Assembly: GCA_044448905.1 (NCBI GenBank) | Contig: JBIOHJ010000059.1 | Coordinates: 1 to 19,256 of the forward strand | Length of the DNA: 19,256 nt | Reading direction: 5' to 3' | Origin: JBIOHJ01 sp044448905 | Lineage (GTDB): Bacteria > Bacteroidota > Bacteroidia > AKYH767-A > OLB10 | Shown: piece by piece, positions 14,237 through 19,256 of the stretch | Numbering within the stretch: the first letter of the stretch is position 1 | How the letters are laid out: every line of letters starts with the position of its first letter | The notes under the pieces: generated by a model | Told to the model about the DNA's origin: nothing | The model's input: only the letters and a program-made list of their open reading frames with translations | The model's database searches: none | Made by a program: the position numbers and the translations under genes

Positions 14237-14620
14237 TTATAATTCCTTATTCGGATCCCAGAATAATTTTTCAAAATTTTTTACTTTATCATCTTTCACT
14301 TTCACGCCTTCGCTTTCTAATAATTGCTTCATCACATTAGGGCTGCCAAAATGATGTTTACCGGTAAGCAAGCCATTGCGGTTTACCACACGATGCGCGG
14401 GTATAGGTTTTTTTGAACTGTGCGAAGCATTCATTGCCCAGCCAACCATTCGTGATGAACCTGCACTTCCCAAATATCTCGCAATAGCACCATAGCTTGT
14501 TATTCTTCCTCTGGGAATTAATCGCACTACTTTATAAACGTCACTAAAAAACGAATTGCTCTCTTTCGTGATTGTCTTTTTAATTTTATTTTTTCTTAAC
14601 ATTGATTTTTCTGAAAACAT
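14237..14620 (-). CDS. Alkyltransferase-like (ATL) DNA-lesion binding protein
   Basis: A 127-residue protein of the MGMT/Ogt DNA-binding domain family. The helix-turn-helix region ITSYGAIARYLGSAGSSRMVGWAM (40-63) carries Tyr43 and Arg57, equivalent to the base-flipping Tyr and the arginine finger of O6-alkylguanine transferases. The active-site motif, IPCHRV in true transferases, is IPAHRV here (Ala75 for Cys), so it cannot accept an alkyl group. Such ATL proteins (E. coli YbaZ and fission yeast Atl1 have Trp at this place) bind alkylated guanine and pass it to nucleotide excision repair. Length and lack of an N-terminal domain fit ATL proteins. ATG 14620 is the longest start; Met7 is an alternative. 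It is first in the minus-strand run. Confidence 0.92.
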   Translation of the reverse strand: MFSEKSMLRKNKIKKTITKESNSFFSDVYKVVRLIPRGRITSYGAIARYLGSAGSSRMVGWAMNASHSSKKPIPAHRVVNRNGLLTGKHHFGSPNVMKQLLESEGVKVKDDKVKNFEKLFWDPNKEL

Positions 14621-14688
14621 TTTCTTCGGCCATTATATTGATGATTTCAAATTCCGAAATCCCCTAAAAACTTTATACAATTATAAAA

Positions 14689-14726
14689 CAAAAAAGGCAT
14701 CCGTCAGCTGACGGATGCCTTTTTTG
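14689..14726. terminator. Perfect palindromic intrinsic terminator
   Basis: A 38-base perfect palindrome centred between 14707 and 14708 (core GGCATCCGTCAGCTGACGGA, continuing TGCC), flanked by A6 on the left and T6 on the right. It lies 18 bases beyond the stop codon of the P-domain protein gene at 14745 and ends that transcript. The T-run on each strand makes it bidirectional in form. Confidence 0.9.
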
Positions 14727-14744
14727 AAAACTTAAACTATAATG

Positions 14745-16931
14745 TTATTGAATAACGATTTTACGAACTATACTTTTATTTTCGTTGCTGATAGTTACCA
14801 TGTAAACACCTTTCGACCATTTAGATACATCAATAGTTTCACTATATGAGCCGGCAGTGTTTCCGATTGATTTTACATACATAGTCTGTCCCTGCATATT
14901 GTTAATTTTAACAGAAACATTTTTTTCGATACCACTTAAGCTGAGGTTTATTGCAAAGCTCGCAGGATTAGGAAGCAGGCTTATGTTCTGAGCAATTGCC
15001 TGTTCCGTAATGCCGACAATCGGGCAAATAATTATCGAGATGTCGTCAACAAAGAAATTGGTTCCGGTACCATTAACTGCATAAATTCTTGAAAAGAAAT
15101 CAAGCGTGTGTGGATTGCCATCGGCATATACATCAAGATTTACTGTTTGCAGGGTGTAACCAACCACACCGCAAAGTGCACTGGTTCCGTCAACAGCAAA
15201 AACAGTATCGGCATCCATTGCAACCTTCATAAAATCTGTTGGGCCATCGCAAGCTACAGGTACTTCAAGCCAAAAATATAAGTTGGCAGTGTTATTAGTT
15301 GGAATGGTTACACTTTGAGATTGTTCTCCTTCTTCAAATAGCGCAATACCACCAAACCATGACCACCATGTTCCGGTATGAGGTCCGGATCCACCACCTA
15401 CTCCACATCCTGCAACAGTGCACAATGGCGTACCAAAATTAGTAGATGCCTCAGTCCATGCTGCTGAAGGGCTTCCAGCTTCCATACCACCATCTACAAC
15501 ACCTTCCGTACAACCGCTAACGGTTACAGATTGACATATTGAATCTGAACAAGCCCCTGAAGTTGCAACGAGGCAAACTGTATATGTTCCGCCAGTTGCA
15601 TACGTATGAGACGGGTTTGTAGCTGAACTGGTTCCGCCATCACCAAAATCCCAGAAATAAGTTGTTGCATTTGTAGAAGTATTAGTAAAGTCTACAACCA
15701 GGAAATTGGCGATAGAAGTAAAGGATGCACTGGGTACTGTTGCACTTGAAGAAAATGTGAGCGCCCATTCGGTAAGTGTTCCCGCATCAGGAGTTGCATA
15801 ATCTTTCATTGTTAATGTCCAGTTACCGTTAGGAGAGCCTCCTGCTGTGTTAATTGAATTCAGGTCAACACCATTTGCAGCTGTGTAGGTTCCGGAAATT
15901 GCGGGTAAATTGTTGCAAACATTTTCAACATCATTGCCCGTTCCAAGTGCTACGCAAAAATCAAGATTATCGCCATCGCATCCGAAAGTTGATGCCGGTA
16001 CACCTGGTTGATCCATTAATTCAACCTGTGCTCCATTTGGCGCAGTTAAAATGATTCTTAAATCACCAACCCAGGTGTGAGTTATTGTTAAGCACACGCT
16101 TTGAAGGAAAACATCCGTACCTAATGTAGTACCGGTTACACCAGCCACTGCCTGAACGTCATCAATACCCAATGTATCTCCATCAGGAATTGCAACACTT
16201 AGTCCAGTAAAAGCAACTGTTGTATCGCAAGGGCCGCCACCTGAACTTTGTACATGTCCATATATCATAAAAGGAAATCCTTGTGGTCCCACATCAACAA
16301 CAGCAGCCCAAGTACCGTTAGCCGGATTAAACTGATATCCATCACCAGTTGTAGTTACTCCGGCAATAGTAACAGGAGGTACCCATGGACCCGTAAAAGT
16401 TGCCGATCCACCTGTTTGCCACGAAACATAATATGTACCGGCAGCAAGAGTAAGCGCTGGAGTATTAACAATGTCTTTCATGATTGGGCGCTGGGTATTT
16501 ACGAGGTCAATTTCCGTTGTCCGGTAAATACCCGACCAATATGATGTTGCCAGTACATTGGTAGTGGTATCGCCATAAATAATACTTGCACCAGAACCCG
16601 GCAGTCCATCCCAAATAGCCATATTAACGTTGGTAATTGAAGAGGTGGTGGTGGTTCCGGTTTGATATCCAAAAAACACAATAGAATCCACAACCCATCC
16701 CGGTGCAGGAACTGTAAAATCATCCGCTACACGAAATCCGGTTGAAACAGCATGCCCGAAACCGTAATTGAGTAGCCCGTCATGCAGGTTCGAAACATCG
16801 GCACCACCAAAACCGGCACCCGGGCTATTTACCAACGGTCCGTTATCATGCAATAAAGTTTGTGCCATCGATATGTTGAATATCAATGTTAGCGCACTGA
16901 TCGTAAAAATAAGTTTATATATGTTTTTCAT
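14745..16931 (-). CDS. Large secreted multidomain T9SS protein with P-domain and PKD domain
   Basis: A 728-residue exported protein. ATG 16931 is preferred to the TTG at 16961 because the signal peptide (MKN, hydrophobic run, ending SMAQ at 24) begins there. Residues about 30-225 form a beta-rich region seen in secreted proteins, with no family named. Residues about 240-395 are a proprotein-convertase P-domain (HTWVGDLRIILTAPNG at 285-300; PNGNWTLTMKD at 367-377; GTLTEWALTF). About 400-472 is a PKD domain (YFWDFGDGGTSS, NPSHTYATGGTYTVCL). About 475-640 resembles a jelly-roll ligand-binding domain (GGMEAG, SQSVTIP, FFVDDISI). From about 645 is a T9SS sorting domain (LLPNPAS, GVYMVTISN, RKIVIQ). 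P-domains normally accompany a subtilisin-like protease, but no catalytic domain is present. It may be adhesive. Transcribed with the small exported gene upstream (19-base gap). Confidence 0.88.
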   Translation of the reverse strand: MKNIYKLIFTISALTLIFNISMAQTLLHDNGPLVNSPGAGFGGADVSNLHDGLLNYGFGHAVSTGFRVADDFTVPAPGWVVDSIVFFGYQTGTTTTSSITNVNMAIWDGLPGSGASIIYGDTTTNVLATSYWSGIYRTTEIDLVNTQRPIMKDIVNTPALTLAAGTYYVSWQTGGSATFTGPWVPPVTIAGVTTTGDGYQFNPANGTWAAVVDVGPQGFPFMIYGHVQSSGGGPCDTTVAFTGLSVAIPDGDTLGIDDVQAVAGVTGTTLGTDVFLQSVCLTITHTWVGDLRIILTAPNGAQVELMDQPGVPASTFGCDGDNLDFCVALGTGNDVENVCNNLPAISGTYTAANGVDLNSINTAGGSPNGNWTLTMKDYATPDAGTLTEWALTFSSSATVPSASFTSIANFLVVDFTNTSTNATTYFWDFGDGGTSSATNPSHTYATGGTYTVCLVATSGACSDSICQSVTVSGCTEGVVDGGMEAGSPSAAWTEASTNFGTPLCTVAGCGVGGGSGPHTGTWWSWFGGIALFEEGEQSQSVTIPTNNTANLYFWLEVPVACDGPTDFMKVAMDADTVFAVDGTSALCGVVGYTLQTVNLDVYADGNPHTLDFFSRIYAVNGTGTNFFVDDISIIICPIVGITEQAIAQNISLLPNPASFAINLSLSGIEKNVSVKINNMQGQTMYVKSIGNTAGSYSETIDVSKWSKGVYMVTISNENKSIVRKIVIQ

Positions 16932-16950
16932 TTTTTTTGTTTTTGAGTTT

Positions 16951-17292
16951 TTAGTCAGCAAGAATAAATTTTTCGGGATGATTTTTTACATACGCCTGTC
17001 TTTCAGCAGGTAATTTATCGAACAATTGCTTGGAAACATGGTTTGGCGCTGAATGTATGTTTTTATTTTTAATACACGCCCGTGCTCCATTGGTAGTTGA
17101 TGAAGTTACTTTGTTGGCTTCAGTTTCGTTCCATTTCATTCCGTTTGCTTCATACTTGGCCTTCAAATCTTTTGAAACAGCGGCAGTTTGTTTCGATTTT
17201 TCCCTGCTGTTTTGTGCTGTTGCTAAAAAGCCAACCAGCATCACAGGAGCCAAAAGAAACATCATTTTTTTAATCATGTTCATTTTTTTCAT
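16951..17292 (-). CDS. Small exported protein of unknown function
   Basis: A 113-residue protein. Several start methionines are clustered (17292, 17283, 17277); each leaves a complete signal peptide with the hydrophobic core MMFLLAPVMLVGFLATAQ, cleaved near residue 27. The mature part, about 86 residues, is basic and hydrophilic, with a single cysteine (ARACIKNKN). It ends with the helical segment SKQLFDKLPAERQAYVKNHPEKF. I do not recognise a family. It ends 19 bases before the large P-domain protein gene and is probably its operon partner, which makes a surface-associated role possible but unproven. Confidence 0.7.
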   Translation of the reverse strand: MKKMNMIKKMMFLLAPVMLVGFLATAQNSREKSKQTAAVSKDLKAKYEANGMKWNETEANKVTSSTTNGARACIKNKNIHSAPNHVSKQLFDKLPAERQAYVKNHPEKFILAD

Positions 17293-17447
17293 TTGTTTTG
17301 GATTTAATTGTTTATAAAATTATTGATTTTTTCGGAGGCTAAAAGTAGAAAAAAAATTTAACTTCAAAATATTTAATTAAAATTTATTTGTATAATATTT
17401 TTTTGACCGGATAAAAATATAAAAATTTCTATTATATCGGGAATATC

Positions 17448-17478
17448 AGATTGATAATGGTTTACCCATTGTCAATCT
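17448..17478 (+). promoter_or_regulatory. Strong hairpin in the pfkA leader
   Basis: AGATTGATAATGG (17448-17460) pairs with CCATTGTCAATCT (17466-17478) over 13 positions, with one G-T wobble and a five-base loop, ending 22 bases before the pfkA ATG. It could be an RNA hairpin controlling translation, or a dyad operator. It is not followed by a T-run, so an intrinsic terminator is unlikely. Confidence 0.6.
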
Positions 17479-17485
17479 TAAAAAC

Positions 17486-17493
17486 TAAATTTG
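17486..17493 (+). promoter_or_regulatory. TAnnTTTG match next to the pfkA start
   Basis: TAAATTTG matches the -7 consensus, with TTTA 21 bases upstream (17461-17464). It ends only seven bases before the ATG, so it would give a nearly leaderless mRNA and may be a chance match; the true promoter could lie upstream of the hairpin. Confidence 0.2.
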
Positions 17494-17500
17494 AAGCCCC

Positions 17501-18481
17501 ATGAAACAGAAAATAAATAAAATTGCTGTGTTTACTTCAGGTGGCGATTCGCCCGGAATGAATGCCTGCATACGATCCATTGTTCGTGCTGCAAATTATT
17601 ACAAAAAGGAAACAACTGGTATTATGCATGGTTATGATGGAATGATAAAAGGTGAATTCATGCAGTTAGATTCTTCATCGGTTCAAAACATTATTCAAAG
17701 AGGAGGAACCATTTTAAAAACATCGCGCAGCAAAGAATTCATGACAGCAAAAGGGATGAGTATTGCTTATGAGCAATTAATAAAAAATAACATTGACGGG
17801 CTGATTGCCATTGGTGGCGATGGCACCTTTCGCGGTGCGGTGGAGTTTAACAAAAAATTTAAAATACCTTTTATGGGGATACCCGGAACCATTGATAAAG
17901 ACCTTTTTGGAACCGATTACACTCTCGGGTTTGATACCGCAACAAACACCGCTATTGAAGCCATTGATAAAATTCGTGACACTGCAGCATCGCACGACCG
18001 TCTTTTTTTTGTTGAAGTAATGGGGCGCGATACCGGCTATATAGCGCTATGGTCGGGGATAGCTGCGGGTGCAGAAGAAATACTTTTGCCCGAAACAAAA
18101 ACCAGTTTTAATGCGCTTGTCAAATTACTTAAAGAAAGAAAAGCAAAAAATAAATCTTCAATTGTTATAGTAGCCGAAGGCGATGAAGCGGGTGGTGCAC
18201 TTAAGATAGCTGAACGGGTCAGGAAAAAAATTCCTGAATATGATACGCGTGTTACTATTCTTGGACATATTCAGCGGGGCGGGGCCCCATCTTGCCTCGA
18301 TCGGATAATGGGAACCCAATTTGGAATAACTGCGGTGGAAGCATTAATAAATGACGAATCGAATAAAATGGTTGGAAGTTTGAATAACAAAATTTGCTTT
18401 ATTGATTTAAACAAAGCAGTAAAAGGACATACACCACCCGATAAAAATCTGCTGAGGTATCAGCGAATTCTTGCCAGTTAA
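17501..18481 (+). CDS. pfkA: ATP-dependent 6-phosphofructokinase
   Basis: A 326-residue phosphofructokinase that phosphorylates fructose 6-phosphate to fructose 1,6-bisphosphate in glycolysis. The N-terminus has FTSGGDSPGMNA (11-22). GGDGT at 105-109 has the Gly that marks ATP use; PPi-dependent enzymes have GGDDT. The catalytic motif is GTIDKDLFGTDYTLGFDTA, with Asp132 and Asp134; the usual TIDND is TIDKD here. MGRDTGYIAL and GHIQRGGAPSCLDR are the sugar-phosphate contact regions. Length equals that of E. coli PfkA (about 320). The ATG follows a leader with a strong hairpin. The next gene, 68 bases on, encodes a sugar kinase, so the pair may form a carbohydrate-use unit. Confidence 0.96.
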   Translation: MKQKINKIAVFTSGGDSPGMNACIRSIVRAANYYKKETTGIMHGYDGMIKGEFMQLDSSSVQNIIQRGGTILKTSRSKEFMTAKGMSIAYEQLIKNNIDGLIAIGGDGTFRGAVEFNKKFKIPFMGIPGTIDKDLFGTDYTLGFDTATNTAIEAIDKIRDTAASHDRLFFVEVMGRDTGYIALWSGIAAGAEEILLPETKTSFNALVKLLKERKAKNKSSIVIVAEGDEAGGALKIAERVRKKIPEYDTRVTILGHIQRGGAPSCLDRIMGTQFGITAVEALINDESNKMVGSLNNKICFIDLNKAVKGHTPPDKNLLRYQRILAS

Positions 18482-18549
18482 TTATTCCTTATATATTGCG
18501 GGCTTAACCAGAATTATTATTTCTACTAAACAACTAATCTTTTTATATT

Positions 18550-19256
18550 ATGTTAGTAATTGCGGATAGCGGCTCCACGAAGGCTGATTGGCTGTTGGCG
18601 GAGAATGGGAAGGTTATTCGTTCGTTTTCAACCATGGGGTTTAACCCGTTTTTTCACGATAGCCAAACTGTTTTAAAGGAATTAAATAAGAATAAATCTT
18701 TAAAAAAATATTCAGGCAAAATAAAAGAGGTGCACTTTTTTGGAGCCGGGTGTTCGAGTCGTTCACGGAACAAAATAATTGCTGATGGTTTGAAAAAGTT
18801 TTTTAAGACCGCAAAAATAACAGTCGAACATGATTTGCTTGCATCAGCTCTTGCAACCTGTAATGGCAAGCCGGGCATCACTTGCATACTTGGTACGGGT
18901 AGTAACGCCTGTTATTTTGACGGAAAGAAATTAGCCGAAGTAAGACACGGGCTTGGTTACGTTTTGGGTGATGAGGGAAGTGCAAGCTTCTTCGGCAAAA
19001 AACTTTTGGCCTTTTATCTCTATAAAATTCTGCCGGCCGATTTAGATGCCGATTTTAAACGGAAGTACAGGTTATCGAAAGAAAAGATTGTCAATCATGT
19101 ATACCACAAGCCCAATCCGAATGTTTATCTTGCTTCGTATTCAAAATTCTTATCTCGGCATATTCATCATCCTTACATTAAAAAATTAATTTCTGATGGG
19201 ATGAAATATTTTTTAGAAACCAATGTGGTCAGTTATAAAGAACACAAAAAAGTACC
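18550..19256 (+). CDS. BadF/BcrA ATPase-type N-acetylglucosamine kinase, 5' part (cut by window edge)
   Basis: Open from ATG 18550 to the window end (235 complete codons, no stop). It belongs to the ASKHA sugar-kinase fold, BadF/BcrA/N-acetylglucosamine kinase group. Visible motifs: phosphate-1 loop IADSGSTKADW (4-14), FFGAGCSS (63-70), the likely catalytic Asp95 in VEHDLLASA, the phosphate-2 loop CILGTGSNACYFDG (112-125) and GYVLGDEGSA (136-145). In Bacteroidota this group is annotated as N-acetylglucosamine kinase; phosphorylation of an amino sugar from cell-wall turnover or chitin is the best guess. The rest of the C-terminal lobe lies outside. It probably follows pfkA in one transcript, since no terminator is seen in the 68-base gap. 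Confidence 0.85.
   Translation, partial: MLVIADSGSTKADWLLAENGKVIRSFSTMGFNPFFHDSQTVLKELNKNKSLKKYSGKIKEVHFFGAGCSSRSRNKIIADGLKKFFKTAKITVEHDLLASALATCNGKPGITCILGTGSNACYFDGKKLAEVRHGLGYVLGDEGSASFFGKKLLAFYLYKILPADLDADFKRKYRLSKEKIVNHVYHKPNPNVYLASYSKFLSRHIHHPYIKKLISDGMKYFLETNVVSYKEHKKV

Noticed and set aside
14689..14726. Perfect palindrome as a novel regulatory site
   Set aside because: GC-rich stem, A/T flanks and position just after a stop codon make it an ordinary intrinsic terminator.
15000..16900. Open plus-strand frames within the P-domain protein gene
   Set aside because: Short, low in plausible protein features, and antisense to a clearly coding multidomain gene.
16932..16961. TTG at 16961 as start of the P-domain protein
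   Set aside because: It would overlap the preceding gene and put ten polar residues before the signal peptide beginning at 16931.

Overview
The window reads as a stretch of chromosome from an AT-rich member of the Bacteroidota. The evidence is several secreted proteins with C-terminal type IX secretion (T9SS) sorting domains, TAnnTTTG-type promoter boxes upstream of many genes, little sign of Shine-Dalgarno sites, and a Bacteroidota-style Mrp protein. No plasmid, phage, CRISPR, rRNA or tRNA feature was seen. The genes are a mix of housekeeping functions and cell-envelope or secreted proteins.

Layout. 1-349 (minus): start of a secreted BNR/Asp-box protein that runs off the left edge. 425-1135 (minus): VIT/CCC1-type metal transporter, divergent from polA (1227-4046, plus), which has an intact proofreading domain. 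4152-5986 (plus): two tandem paralogous T9SS-sorted secreted proteins. 6098-6997 (minus): a hypothetical protein with a C-terminal carboxypeptidase-regulatory-like domain, preceded by a 21-bp tandem repeat. 7251-8184 (minus): a third member of the secreted paralogue family whose signal peptide is split by a one-base frameshift. 8300-10043 (plus): an outer-membrane beta-barrel candidate, then an exported alpha/beta-hydrolase-fold protein that has lost its catalytic Ser and all histidines.

14620-10120 (minus) is a probable operon: an alkyltransferase-like (ATL) DNA-lesion binder, an APC amino-acid permease, a PLP-dependent cystathionine/methionine-lyase-type enzyme, a small lipoprotein, and Mrp (Fe-S carrier). 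Mrp also has its own promoter candidate. 17292-14745 (minus) is a second unit: a small exported protein and a large multidomain T9SS protein (P-domain plus PKD), ended by a perfect palindromic terminator. 17501-19256 (plus): ATP-dependent phosphofructokinase with a strong leader hairpin, then a BadF/N-acetylglucosamine-kinase-type sugar kinase cut by the right edge.

No gene cluster here is clearly a new system. The most interesting signals are small: the frameshifted signal peptide, the triad-less hydrolase, the 21-bp minisatellite that reads as a heptapeptide repeat, several kinds of dispersed palindromic intergenic repeats placed directly after stop codons, and a near-identical 20-bp sequence covering the GTG starts of two adjacent genes.
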